DNA of 64,000 bases from Streptosporangium album (GCF_014203795.1 NZ_JACHJU010000002.1:1116001-1180000); one strand, 5' to 3'; numbered from the stretch's first letter, positions 8,769 to 17,505 are shown. Program-made: numbers and translations. The notes: a model not told the origin generated them from the sequence alone.

Positions 8769-10008
8769 TAGTGCTTCGTTCCTCAAAGGCTGTAGACGAA
8801 CTGGCGGCGTAGGTGTCTGGGGGCCGGTGGTGGCCGTCCCCAGACCCAGGGTTTGGCCCGCTGGTTGAGCTGGGCGGTGGCGATGCGGGTGGCGTGGTCG
8901 ATGTCCTTGCTATCAGCGAAGGACACTCCGGCCAGGGCATGGTGGCGGAAGATCCGCCACCACGCCTCCTGCAGATTGAGCCAGCAGGCGCCGACGGGGA
9001 TGAACGCGTGCTGGATGCGGGGATGGTCGGCCGGCCATGTGCGGGTGGCGAGGCTGTTGTGACCGGACAGGTTGTCGGCGATCACCCAGATGTCACCGTG
9101 GCCGGGGTTGGCGTCCTCGAGTCGTTGCAGGAACCGCTGGTAGCAGTCGCTGTTGCGGGAGGCGGCGGTCATGGTGACCGCGGCGCCGTCGGCGACGCGC
9201 AGCGCACCGTACACCCAGGTCTTGTCGGGGCCGCGGAAGTATTCCAGCGGCGCTTTGATCCGGTGGCCGTCGGCGGACCAGGCGGGCGCGGGGCCGAAGG
9301 TACGCGGGGTCACCGGCCCCAGCTCGTCGGCGCAGACGACGACCGCGCCGTCCGGCGGGTCGGTGTACAGGCCGACGACCTGCGTTCTTTTGCGGCGAAG
9401 TCCGGGTCCTTGCTGGTGGTCCAGGACCGGGTGCGGCGCCATCTCACCCCCTCTTTCAGAAGGATCCGGCGCACCTGGGAACGGTGAATGTCGATGCCCT
9501 GCTCACGGGCGGCGGCGGTGAGGGCATCCAGGGTCCACACCGCCGGCCCATCCTCGTCGTCGGCCTCCAGCTCACCCCAGGGCTCCCAGCGCAGCCGCCC
9601 GGGCGGTATCGTCTTGACCAGCGCGATGAGCCGCGATCGTTCGGCTTGGGTGATCCGCGGTCTGCGACCGGGCCCGGGCCGGTCACCAAGCCCGTCGATG
9701 CCTTCGGCGTTGAAGCGGCGCAACCGGCGGCGCACGGTCTCCGGATGACAGCCCAGCATCGCGGCGATGGCCGGGCCGCGCATCTCCTCCCAGCTCAACA
9801 CGACGATCTGGGCGCGCTGGATCCAGTCGGCCGGGGCGTGCCGGGCACCGGCGAGTTTACGGATCTGGCGTTCCTCCTCGCCGTCTCGCGGCGCTCGAGC
9901 GTGCAGCAGTTTCGGCATGATGACACCACCTCCCTGTCATCCACGATGCCCCTGATCAGGATGGCTGGCCACCGCTCAGCTCAACACCCTTTGAGGAACC
10001 CAGCACTA
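8769..10008 (-). mobile_element. IS630-type insertion sequence
   Basis: The ends at 8769-8793 and 9984-10008 form a 25-bp inverted repeat with 22 matches (core CCTTTGAGGAAC), each beginning with TA, the target dinucleotide duplicated by IS630/Tc1-mariner elements. The element is about 1.24 kb and holds one transposase on the minus strand. Both tips are occupied by IS701-type elements pointing their right ends inward. Confidence 0.8.
8783..9918 (-). CDS. IS630-type transposase, two overlapping frames (possible -1 frameshift)
   Basis: The first frame (9918 to 9310) begins 'MPKLLHARAPRDGEEERQIR' and carries helix-turn-helix domains ('IAAMLGCHPETVRRRLRRF'). The second (open to 9442, stop at 8783-8785) carries the DDE superfamily domain: 'VVVCADELGPV', 'IWVIADNLSGHNS' and 'CWLNLQEAWW'. 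Continuous homology requires moving -1 at the run of four A (minus strand) at 9388-9391, where codon AAA can slip back to AAA before GAA. Programmed -1 shifts are known in several IS630 members, so this may be an active gene rather than a pseudogene. The stop codon lies within the terminal repeat. Confidence 0.8.
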
Positions 10009-11340
10009 CGGTGGTTTGTTAAGGCGGGGCGTAGAGGTTGAGGGGATGTCCTGCGGTGACGGCTGTGACCAGGGCCTGTAGTTCAGCGGGCGGGGGCCTG
10101 CTCGACCAGTTGCGCCACCAGCGTTGCAGCAGTGCATGTGGGGTCAGCCAGCCGCGGACATGGCGGATGTTCTGAGGCCAGCACAGTGGCCCGGGTCGCG
10201 CTCTGGCGGTAGACCCCCCTCTCTCCGCCGTCGGCCTCGGCTGGGGCAGACAGGGCCTGCGGTGATGGGGGCGGATCGATGGGCCGGGCGTGCCGGCAGA
10301 AGGTGAACGCGCACATCACCAGGGTCCAGTGGCGGCGGATCGCGACGTCGGAGCGGACCTGGAAGTCGGCCCAGCCGAGTTCGTCCTTGACCTGCTTGTA
10401 GCCCTGTTCGATCCAGGTGCGCAGGCCGTAGAGGCGCACGATCTCAGCCAGGTCGGCGGCCGGATGCGGGCTGGAAGCCGCCCGGGCGCTGCCAGGGCGG
10501 GGCAGGTTGGTGGCCAGATACCAGGTCGCCTTGGCCGGCAGGGTCGCCGGGTCGGCGGTCGCGACGATCAGCCGGACCGCCTGGTTGGGGCCATAGCCGG
10601 CCAGGACCGCGTCCGCGGCCCACCACACTGTGGTGCGGCCGTCGCGAAAGCGCCGCACGACCGCGGTCCAGGCGTCCGGCGCCTCGGGGCCCGTCCAGGC
10701 AAGCTCACGGGCGGCATCGACCGGCGTGTGCGCCGCATCGGCCGGGGCCCAGGAGCCCTTGTTCGGCTTGAGCGCGAGCACGAACGGCAGCCCGGCGGCC
10801 CACAGCTCAGCGGTGAAGGCCGCATTGTCGCCGTAGGCGCAGTCGGCGACCAGCGCCCGAAACGGCACCTTCGCGGCCCGGGCCCGGCCCGCCAGAGCGG
10901 TCGCGAGCTGCGGCTTGGTATAAAAGGCCGGATCGCTTCGGCCGCGCGGCAGCCGACCGGCGGGGGTATAGGGCACCACGTGCAGGGGGTGGTAGATCCG
11001 CTCGTCGGCCCACAGCGTGGTCACCGCCACGATCCCGTTCTCAATCTTCCCGACCGAGCCCAGGTACTGGTGGGCGACATGCGCGGTGGCGGTGCCGTCC
11101 TTGCGGTCGCCGGTGTCATCGACCACCAACACCCCGCCCGCATGCGGCGCGGTCACCGGGTCGGACCGCAGCACATCCAGGCGCCGGGTGTTGATCGTCT
11201 CCGGCTCCCACGGCGACTCGGTCAGGAAGAACTGCAGCCGCTGCACCGCCGCGTTCTGCGCTCCGACCACCGGCTCCGCCCCGGCCAGACAGGTCAGCGT
11301 CTTGTTCCGGTCCCGCGGCAGCAACAACCCGGCCAGATAT
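10009..11340 (-). mobile_element. IS701-type insertion sequence, copy 2, 5' end deleted
   Basis: The right end is intact: CGGTGGTTTGTT at 10009-10020, preceded by ACTA, the complement of the TAGT target seen for copy 1. Similarity to copy 1 stops abruptly after position 11340 (CCGGCCAGATAT), where unrelated DNA leading into the recombinase operon begins. The first roughly 25-45 codons of the transposase and the left inverted repeat are missing. Confidence 0.85.
10083..11327 (-). pseudogene. IS701/IS4-type DDE transposase, N-terminus truncated
   Basis: The frame is open for 414 residues from 'LLLPRDRNKTLTCLAGAEP' to 'VAQLVEQAPAR', with DDE-type motifs 'VVDDTGDRKDGTATAH', 'FRALVADCAYGDN' and 'RTWIEQGYKQVKDELGWADFQ'. 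Unlike copy 1 it has no internal frameshift. Upstream of 11340 the N-terminal segment (in copy 1 'EEYAARFDDLWCSLAQRRGF') is absent, so no native start remains. It supplied the reference frame for recognising the lesions in copy 1. Confidence 0.85.
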
Positions 11341-11406
11341 GGGGTCCGAGACTGGCAAGAGTCGGTGATCGAGTAGTCGGTGTTCTGCTCGTCGAAGTGG
11401 CGATTG

Positions 11407-12990
11407 TTACTTACTGTGGTCGCCGGGGGCGTACTTGCTCCAGGGAGATCCGGCTTCGGCGGCGGTGCCGGTCGTGGTGGTGTGGTGATAGCCGAGCATG
11501 ACCGCGATCACCGGGGCGGGGGCTTGCAGGACGAGTTGTCGGAGTGTCGCGCTGCGGGCCGCGAGCGTGGGGATCCCTGCCTCGCGAAGGGCGTCGCGGA
11601 CGCCGCCGACGCTGGCTGGCTGTCCGGCCCGCTGACCAGGAAACAACCAGGCACTGCTGGGATTTGTGCTGTTGATCTGCCTGGGGAGCTGCTTGAGGTA
11701 GCCCCGCAGGAGCGCGGCGAAAGGATCGGGGACGGTGACAGGCGGATCGCCGAGCCGGAGGAGCATCTCGGTGTCATTCTCGGTGAGGTCGTCGGTGGTG
11801 AGGCGGATCAGACGGCTGACAGGCTGGGCATAGAGCAGCACGATCAGGCCCGCGACGCGGACGAAGAGCGGCGCGCGGTCACCGGTTAGCAGGACGCGGA
11901 TCAGCTCCAGCCTGCGATGCTGGGTGATCGGGGCCGGGTTGGTCACCTTCCCCGTAGGCAGCGTGAGCTTGGAGGTTCTCCCGGTCTCGGCGCACCAGCG
12001 CAGGAAATCCAGAGAGGGCCGACGGGTGGCGGTGCTCTCGGCGAACCAGGCGTCCACGTCGGCCTGGCCGAGCTTGCCGAGGGACCGGCCGCGACCATCG
12101 AGCCAGGTCAGCAGTGCAGCGGCCTGGGAGACCTGCTGCTTGGCGTGGTCATTGGCGCTGGGGACGAGACGGCGTTTAGCGGCCCGGCGCCGCATGCGGT
12201 TCAAAACGTGCCAGGTCGCGAAGTGGCCGACCAGCCGGGCATGCACCGGCTCGGCGAGGTTGTCGAGATAGCGTGGCAGCCAGCGTTCGAACAGCGCCAG
12301 CTGTTTGTCCAGCGGCGGTAGTACCCCGTGGTGCACCAGCAGATCTCGCAGGTGGTCGACGGTGCGTACCGGCTCCAGGGAGTTGAGAGCTTCATGGGTA
12401 AGGCCAATGCGTCCGGTGGCCAGCCCTTCGAGGAGGTCACGGACCTGCCCGGTCAGCCATTCCAGAACCGTTCCCGGTTCTGTCGCAGCGCACAGACCAT
12501 CGAACAAGGGCTTCAGGGGTGGACTGACCTGGCCGTTGCCGTCATCCAGCACCAGACAGAGAGCATCTGCCAGGGTGCAGCGTTGACAGAGGCCTGCGGG
12601 CAAAGGCCCCTCCTCTTCTCCGCAGCGGGTGCAGAAGCGCCGGGCCATGCCCGCGCACTCCCGGCAGATCCCCTGGTTCTTGCTGTACTTGCTGCGGGCG
12701 CTCTTGGCAGCGTCCACACTGCCTGCGAGTAAGCGTCGTACTTGTTCGTGGGACAGGTCGCACTGCTCAGCGATCCGGCGTAAGCCCCAGCCCTGGGCCG
12801 AGGCGTCGGTCATTGCCTGGACGCGCGCACTATCGAGTGACGCGTTCAGCTCGTGTCGAAGTTCGGTGAGCAGTCGCAGGCGGGCAGCCGGGGATCGTCC
12901 GATGATCTCGTCGATGAAGTGGTCGACGGCTCCGCGAAGGACGGCGACCTGTGGATCACCGGCCACGCCGGGCTGCGTGTCTGTGGTCAT
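11407..12990 (-). CDS. tyrosine-recombinase-like protein with N-terminal zinc-finger region
   Basis: The 527-residue protein has an N-terminal helical part with a HTH-like stretch ('GWGLRRIAEQCDLSHEQVRRLLAGS'), a cysteine cluster 'CRECAGMARRFCTRCG...CQRC' (about residues 108-140) and a C-terminal domain that follows the tyrosine recombinase layout: first arginine region 'QPVSRLIRLTTDDL', then 'SATLRQLVLQAPAPVIAVMLGYHHTTT' and a terminal 'WSKYA' whose Tyr may be the nucleophile. The usual HxxR and GH motifs are only partly kept, so activity is unsure. Its ATG overlaps the stop of the XRE gene (12987-12990, ATGA), making it third in a recombinase operon. Confidence 0.72.
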   Translation of the reverse strand: MTTDTQPGVAGDPQVAVLRGAVDHFIDEIIGRSPAARLRLLTELRHELNASLDSARVQAMTDASAQGWGLRRIAEQCDLSHEQVRRLLAGSVDAAKSARSKYSKNQGICRECAGMARRFCTRCGEEEGPLPAGLCQRCTLADALCLVLDDGNGQVSPPLKPLFDGLCAATEPGTVLEWLTGQVRDLLEGLATGRIGLTHEALNSLEPVRTVDHLRDLLVHHGVLPPLDKQLALFERWLPRYLDNLAEPVHARLVGHFATWHVLNRMRRRAAKRRLVPSANDHAKQQVSQAAALLTWLDGRGRSLGKLGQADVDAWFAESTATRRPSLDFLRWCAETGRTSKLTLPTGKVTNPAPITQHRRLELIRVLLTGDRAPLFVRVAGLIVLLYAQPVSRLIRLTTDDLTENDTEMLLRLGDPPVTVPDPFAALLRGYLKQLPRQINSTNPSSAWLFPGQRAGQPASVGGVRDALREAGIPTLAARSATLRQLVLQAPAPVIAVMLGYHHTTTTGTAAEAGSPWSKYAPGDHSK

Positions 12991-13319
12991 TCGGGTCGGA
13001 CGCGGGCGCGCTTGGGCCGAATGATCGCGGCCAGGTCGACGTCACCGCCGGCAGCCGAGGTGGCGGTGCGCCGCCTGGTGGTGTTCTCGGCCTTGGTGAC
13101 GATCAGTTCGGCCGGGGTGCACTCGAAGATGTCACAGAGCGCGGCCAGCACGGGCATCGACAACCGTTCAGGGGTCTGGGTGACCAGACGCCAGACCTGG
13201 ACCGACGACAGACGGATCCCGCGGTCGACAAGCAACGGCGCCAGGTCGGTGGCGTTGAACATGCCGTGGGTGGCCATCATCTCCCGCAGCCGCCACTGGT
13301 AGCTGACCTGCCGTTTCAT
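12987..13319 (-). CDS. XRE-family (Cro/C1-type) DNA-binding regulator
   Basis: The 110-residue protein has a single Cro/C1-type helix-turn-helix ('MFNATDLAPLLVDRGIRLSSVQVWRLVTQTPERLSMPVLAALCDIFECTP', split here around residues 20-70) and a basic tail 'IIRPKRARVRPE'. It sits between two recombinase genes with 4-bp ATGA overlaps on both sides (13316-13319 and 12987-12990), so all three form one translationally coupled unit. It probably acts as repressor or directionality factor for the recombinases; that role is inferred from position. Confidence 0.82.
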   Translation of the reverse strand: MKRQVSYQWRLREMMATHGMFNATDLAPLLVDRGIRLSSVQVWRLVTQTPERLSMPVLAALCDIFECTPAELIVTKAENTTRRRTATSAAGGDVDLAAIIRPKRARVRPE

Positions 13320-14307
13320 CGCATGCTCCTCGCGGGCCGCAGGGCGGCATCGATCGTGGTGTCCAGCACCCGGCGCAGTGTCCGCGTGCGGAAGTCGGAC
13401 GAGACGCAGGTGTAAATAGAGGTCGTGCTAGCGTGCTCGTGGCCCACTTGATCTTGAACAAAACGGGCGTCGAATCCATCTTCTATGAGGTGGGTGACGT
13501 AGGAGCGGCGAAATGAGTGGAAGTCCAGCCCGGCGTCCAGGCCGAGCGCGTCGCGGTAGGTGGCGAGCCGGGTGTTCATCTGGGAGAACCCGATTCGAGG
13601 GCCGCGCTCAGAAGGCCACAAGGCCCCGGCATCGGCGGTGGTGAACAGCGGCCGCACCTCGGTCTCCCATTGTTCGACGGTTTCGGCGATCCAGTCCCAG
13701 ACGGTCAGCACGCTGCGGCGTTTGGGCGGCGAACCCTTCATAGCCTTGCCAAAGCGGACGTAGCAGACGCCGTACTCGCCGAACTCCGGCCCCGCCCGCG
13801 GACCTGGGTCACCTGCTCATCGGCGTGATCGAAGAGCGCTTGCAGTTCGTCCAGGGTGAAGGCCCGCTTGGACGGGTCGCCCTCGTACTCCTGGGCGTGC
13901 ACCGCGGAGTTCCACTCGTGGACGACCTGAACCGGGTGGGTACCGAACCGGGTCTCGCACTGCTCGGCCCAGCCGTAGGCTGGGTCGGTGACGTACTGAC
14001 AAAACGAGCGGACCGACCCGGAGTAGTTGCGCAGCGTCGACTGCTTCACCTTCCGCACCGCCCGAAGGTCACCGCACCACTCATCCACCGCCTGCGCGGT
14101 CCACTCCCACGGGAACGCGTCCGCGTGCCCGGCGAAGCCTCTCACCGTCGCCTCTCGACCCTCAATCGTCGAGAACGCCAAGTTGCGGGCCAGTTGCTGA
14201 TTCCGCCACCCGTCCAGCATCGCCTCGAAGACCTGCTCCTCGGGACGCAACAGCGGTAACCCGCCCACCAGCTGCAACCGGGCAGTCCCCGGAGCCTCAC
14301 CACGCAT
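13316..14307 (-). pseudogene. tyrosine recombinase/integrase with internal deletion and frameshift
   Basis: The N-terminal frame (14307 to about 13790) contains a SAM-like core-binding domain ('STIEGREATVRGFAGHADAFPWEWTAQAVDEW', 'RNYSGSVRSFCQYVTD'). It ends 'DEQVTQVRGRGRSSAS' and stops at 13738. The C-terminal frame (visible from about 13795, 'EFGEYGVCYVRFGKAMKGSPPKRR') carries the late catalytic motifs 'HSFRRSYVTHLIEDG' and 'GHEHASTTSIYT' with Arg, His and Tyr. Joining the halves gives about 330 residues and lacks the segment that normally holds the first catalytic arginine. I infer a deletion of roughly 40 codons near 13795 plus a frameshift, so the enzyme should be inactive. Confidence 0.75.
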
Positions 14308-14604
14308 GTCTCAGTCACCCTCCGCCACTTACATCAGACGAAGAGATCTTTCATTAGATGTAATCGCTTGCGCAAGTCCCCAGGTAGGAAGGGGTAGAGA
14401 CCGGCCATGCTGGCGCCTCGATAGAGTGCAGTCTTCTCGTACTGGCCGGCCCACGTCTCACGTCAACCAGCAGGGACCGGACCACCACCCCTCGTAATGC
14501 ACACTGATCTGTATTTCATTTGTTGAAATAGCGGTCGCTCGTGGGAACGGAACAGAAAACCGGCGTAGCTGTCAAAATTCTTGACGGTGTGGCCAGATGC
14601 TTGG
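14308..14604. other. intergenic region between integrase remnant and serine recombinase
   Basis: About 300 bases without a convincing gene. It is less GC-rich than its surroundings. One perfect short hairpin is visible at 14510-14528 (TATTTCA, loop TTTGT, TGAAATA). It could hold the promoter of the integrase operon, a recombination site or the transcription end of the serine recombinase; none is demonstrated. Confidence 0.3.
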
Positions 14605-15627
14605 TCATCGCATCGCCGGGTCGGAGGCCGCGGGTCGGGGCCCGGGCCGCGCGCTGCCCTTGAGGGCGGCGAAGTCGGCGTGCGCCTGGGCGACGGCCTC
14701 GGGGTATGCCTCCTTCTTCTCGTGCTCGGCGAGCACGCGGTAGATGCTGGCGACGCTGGGGGCTTGGCCCTTGCGTTTGCCGGTGGGGATGATCAGGTCG
14801 GGCTGGATCTGCTCAACCGACTCGCCGTTCGCGCGGCGACGGAGCACGGTGTGCAGCATGTCCTCGGTGATGACGGGCGGTCGGCCGCCGTGCTTGCCCT
14901 TGCGGGCCGCCGCGTCGAGTCCTTCGAGGGTCGATTCGCGGATGTTCTCCCGCTCGGTCTCCGCCATCGCGGCGAAGAACGCGAACAGCAGGCGGCCGGG
15001 CCCGCTGGGGTCGTACATCCCGGGCAGGGGATCGGCGAGCATCTCCAGGACCAGGCCGTGGGCGGTGAGGTGGTCGGCGAGCGCGGTGAGTTCGGCGGCG
15101 TCGCGGCCGAGTCGCTTCATCTCGTAGACGGTGAAGATGACCCGGCAGTGCGGGGCATGGGCCTTGATCTGGCGGGCCAGCGCGAGCGCGGCTTCGAACT
15201 GGGGCCGGACGCGCACGCGGGTGCTGATCTTCTCGGAGAACACTTTGTCGCGCGGGATGCCGTGCTTGGCGAGGGCGTCCAGCTGCGACTGGAGTTCCTG
15301 GGTGAGCGTCGAGCACCTCGCGTACCCGATGCGGATGTCGGCGGTCGGCGTGTCCGGTGCGAGGGCGAGCGGGACGGGGGTGCCGGGGCGCCACGGCTGG
15401 CCGGGCCCGCGGTCGGCGGGGGTCGGCACGCGCAGAAGCTTGGCGAGCCGGGGCACCTTGGTGAAGCGGCCGGTGTGGTAGGTGCCGGCGACCGCGCCGG
15501 AGCGCGAGCGGCACGGCGAGCCGGGGTCGGCCTTGCAGCGCGGGCAGGGGTGCCGCTCGACGTCGTCGGCGTCGCTCGGGGAAGCCTCGTGAGGGACCGT
15601 CATGCCCACGGATGCTGTCACAGACAT
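14605..15627 (-). CDS. serine recombinase (resolvase/invertase family) with N-terminal zinc-finger domain
   Basis: The 340-residue protein begins with a small actinobacterial zinc-finger-like module ('CPRCKADPGSPCRSRSGAVAG', about residues 27-50, followed by 'YHTGRFTKVPRL'), then a resolvase catalytic domain from about 97: 'IGYARCSTLTQELQSQLDAL' with the nucleophilic Ser, 'VIFTVYEMKRLGRDAAELTAL' and 'FAFFAAMAETERENIRESTLEGLDAA'. A HTH-like C-terminus follows ('GKHGGRPPVI...SVASIYRVLAEHEKKEA'). It resembles TnpR-type resolvases of actinobacterial Tn3-family transposons. A Tn3 transposase fragment lies 1.9 kb away on the other strand, which supports that origin. Confidence 0.85.
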   Translation of the reverse strand: MSVTASVGMTVPHEASPSDADDVERHPCPRCKADPGSPCRSRSGAVAGTYHTGRFTKVPRLAKLLRVPTPADRGPGQPWRPGTPVPLALAPDTPTADIRIGYARCSTLTQELQSQLDALAKHGIPRDKVFSEKISTRVRVRPQFEAALALARQIKAHAPHCRVIFTVYEMKRLGRDAAELTALADHLTAHGLVLEMLADPLPGMYDPSGPGRLLFAFFAAMAETERENIRESTLEGLDAAARKGKHGGRPPVITEDMLHTVLRRRANGESVEQIQPDLIIPTGKRKGQAPSVASIYRVLAEHEKKEAYPEAVAQAHADFAALKGSARPGPRPAASDPAMR

Positions 15628-15808
15628 TTCTCAGAAGTATCCCGAACCCATCTTTGAGTGAGAACGAGTTCTGCGAACCGATCCGGTACTTCGCGATCTC
15701 CGTGCGGCTCTTTTTGATCTTGCTCGGGCAAAGGACCGTTTGTGAGAGAGTTCGGCGTCTCGGGGGCGCTTGAGGCGCCGACCTCCGGTCAGGTGTCGCG
15801 CACTGCCG

Positions 15809-16213
15809 TCACTGCCGGTCGAGGACGGCAGCGGCCTGGTCCAGGATGCGCTGCCAGTGCGCCCGCTGCTGTTCGCGCTCTTCAGCGCTCGCCAGGTGCT
15901 CTTGGTGGAAGCGGAGCATCGTCCGAGCCCCGTCGGCGGTGGGGGCGAGGGCGACCTGGACCGTGGTGGTGCCGTGGGTGACGCGGATGCGGTCTGCCGG
16001 GCGGTATCCGCGCACCTCGCCCGTCACTCCTGCGGCCGTCCGGTAGGGGGCGCCGCGTTCCGGGGTGAGGACCGCGCCGGGGCCGAGCCAGAGGGCGAGC
16101 CCTTCGGAGCTGCTGATGAAGTCCCAGACGATGGGCGCGGGGTGGGGCAGCGTGCGGGACACGCCGATCTGCCAGCCGGCGTCTTTGGTGAGTCCAGTGG
16201 GCATCGGGGTCAT
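15809..16213 (-). CDS. SRPBCC-domain protein (AHSA1-like)
   Basis: The 134-residue protein matches the SRPBCC/AHSA1 fold: 'PAPIVWDFISSSEGLALWLGPGAVLTPERGAPYRTA' at the start of the domain and the amphipathic C-terminal helix 'EQQRAHWQRILDQAAAVLD'. Its ligand or partner is unknown. I chose ATG 16213 because it overlaps the TGA of the CGNR gene (ATGA) and lies behind AGGAAGG; the frame is open further upstream inside the CGNR gene. It is second in a two-gene operon with that regulator. Confidence 0.8.
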   Translation of the reverse strand: MTPMPTGLTKDAGWQIGVSRTLPHPAPIVWDFISSSEGLALWLGPGAVLTPERGAPYRTAAGVTGEVRGYRPADRIRVTHGTTTVQVALAPTADGARTMLRFHQEHLASAEEREQQRAHWQRILDQAAAVLDRQ

Positions 16214-16812
16214 CCTTCCTCGGAGTGGCGGGCGCGCAGCGCCCTTACCTTGTGGCGGTTGCCGCAGTGCTCCATGGAGCACCAGCGGCGGCGGCCGGGG
16301 CGTGAGGTGTCGACGTAGACGAGGTGGCAGTCCACGGCGGCGCAGGTGCGGATGCGGTGCACGAAGGGGCCGGTCAGCAACTCGACGGCGTCCCGTGCGA
16401 CGGTGGCCACCAGGTGGGTGCCGCAGGAGGTTCCGGCCCACTGCCGCTTCCCGGTCGGCGCGATGGCGGGTGTCAGGTCTGGACAGGCGGCTGCCTCGTT
16501 GATGGTCTCCAGGTCACCGGGCGGGTGCGGCTCGCCGCGTATGTGGGCGATGACCACCCGAAACAGTGCGTCGCGCAGCCTTCGCGCGTCCGCCACCTCG
16601 GCTTCGGAGATCTCCAGCACGGGCGTCGGCGTCAGCCGCGACCGGTCCGCCCAGGCGGCCAGGTCGGCGGGCTCATGCAAGACCTCGTACCGGCGGTAGG
16701 GGCCGGGGCCGCCGGTGGTCAGCAGTTCCAGGCACAGCGCGCCGGGGTCGAACCGGTAGGCGACACCGGTATGGGAGTGCAGCGTCAGCCCCTTGGTTGC
16801 GGAGAAGTCCAT
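16210..16812 (-). CDS. CGNR zinc-finger / ABATE-domain regulator
   Basis: The 200-residue protein ends in the diagnostic CGNR zinc finger: 'CAAVDCHLVYVDTSRPGRRRWCSMEHCGNRHKVRALR' (residues about 155-191; two CxxxxC-type pairs closed by CGNR). The N-terminal part matches the stress-associated ABATE-type ligand region. Such proteins are usually DNA-binding regulators of neighbouring small enzymes. The gene is divergent from the VOC gene across only 21 bases, with a perfect palindrome over both start codons. It is translationally coupled to the SRPBCC gene. Confidence 0.88.
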   Translation of the reverse strand: MDFSATKGLTLHSHTGVAYRFDPGALCLELLTTGGPGPYRRYEVLHEPADLAAWADRSRLTPTPVLEISEAEVADARRLRDALFRVVIAHIRGEPHPPGDLETINEAAACPDLTPAIAPTGKRQWAGTSCGTHLVATVARDAVELLTGPFVHRIRTCAAVDCHLVYVDTSRPGRRRWCSMEHCGNRHKVRALRARHSEEG

Positions 16813-16835
16813 GTAACCAATATAACTGGTTACAT
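16811..16835. promoter_or_regulatory. 25-bp palindromic operator with divergent -10 elements
   Basis: Perfect inverted repeat: ATGTAACCA at 16811-16819, 7-bp spacer, TGGTTACAT at 16827-16835. It contains TATAAC (16821-16826), 7 bases before the VOC ATG, and on the other strand TATATT (16824-16819), 6 bases before the CGNR ATG. Those spacings put the predicted transcription starts at or next to the start codons, and no ribosome site fits. A repressor here would silence both directions. Confidence 0.7.
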
Positions 16836-17286
16836 GGCATTGAGTTGGAAGTTGGTCATCGACAGCACGAACGCGTCCGTTCTCGCGGACTTCTGGGCTG
16901 CGGCCCTGGAGTACGAGGTGGAAGACCCCAGCGCTCTCATCGAGCAGCTACTGGCCGTCGGCCACATCGGCGAGGAGGCGGTCGTCGAACATGGCGGCCG
17001 CAAAACCTTCCGCGGCTACGCCGCGATCCGCCACCCCGAGGACCCGTTCGATCAGACCAGCGGCGTCGGCCGCGGCCGGCGGCTGCTCTTCCAGGACGTG
17101 CCCGAGGGCAAGGTGGGCAAGAACCGTCTGCACCTCGACGTCCACAGCGAGCCCGGCGGCCTCGGCAAGCTGGTGGCCCGACTGGAAGAGCTGGGGGCAA
17201 CCCGCGTCCGCGAGGTCGACAAGGGACCTGCCGGGCACTGGTGGATCATGCAGGACCCGGAAGGCAACGAGTTCTGCGCGGCGTAG
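16834..17286 (+). CDS. VOC-superfamily (glyoxalase-like) protein
   Basis: The 150-residue protein begins 'MALSWKLVIDSTNASVLADFWAAALEYEVED' and ends 'HWWIMQDPEGNEFCAA', the hallmarks of the VOC/glyoxalase-like family with two beta-alpha-beta-beta-beta units. 'NRLHLDVHSEPGGLGKLVARLEELGATRV' forms the second half; the metal-type residues are H in 'LHLDVH' and E in 'GNEFC'. Substrate unknown. The ATG at 16834 was chosen over upstream in-frame positions because those run through the divergent CGNR gene. Likely controlled by the CGNR regulator. Confidence 0.85.
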   Translation: MALSWKLVIDSTNASVLADFWAAALEYEVEDPSALIEQLLAVGHIGEEAVVEHGGRKTFRGYAAIRHPEDPFDQTSGVGRGRRLLFQDVPEGKVGKNRLHLDVHSEPGGLGKLVARLEELGATRVREVDKGPAGHWWIMQDPEGNEFCAA

Positions 17287-17505
17287 GTCGGGCCGCGACC
17301 GCCCTCGACATCACCGTGCTGCGAGCGCGGTGCGTCGGCTCCGCCGGGCGGCCGCCCGGAAGACCCCGCGCACCCCTCCCGTCCGGGCTACCCCATCTAT
17401 CACATGGGGTAATGCTCTGGGCTGGAATAGGGGATCACCTCACACTCCGGCAGTTTGCCTGGCACCGTCTCGCGCGAATCACGCCGACAGATCAAGGAGC
17501 GGGCG
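17287..17505. other. intergenic segment upstream of the Tn3 fragment
   Basis: No gene seen. A short inverted repeat CCCCAT-N7-ATGGGG lies at 17390-17408. The last bases (AAGGAGC before 17506) supply the ribosome site of the transposase/membrane fusion. A Tn3-type res or terminal repeat could lie here, but I could not identify one. Confidence 0.3.

Noticed and set aside
13738..14307. N-terminal integrase half considered as a separate excisionase-type gene
   Set aside because: Its sequence is a core-binding domain that continues, after a lesion, into the catalytic part; it is one damaged integrase.
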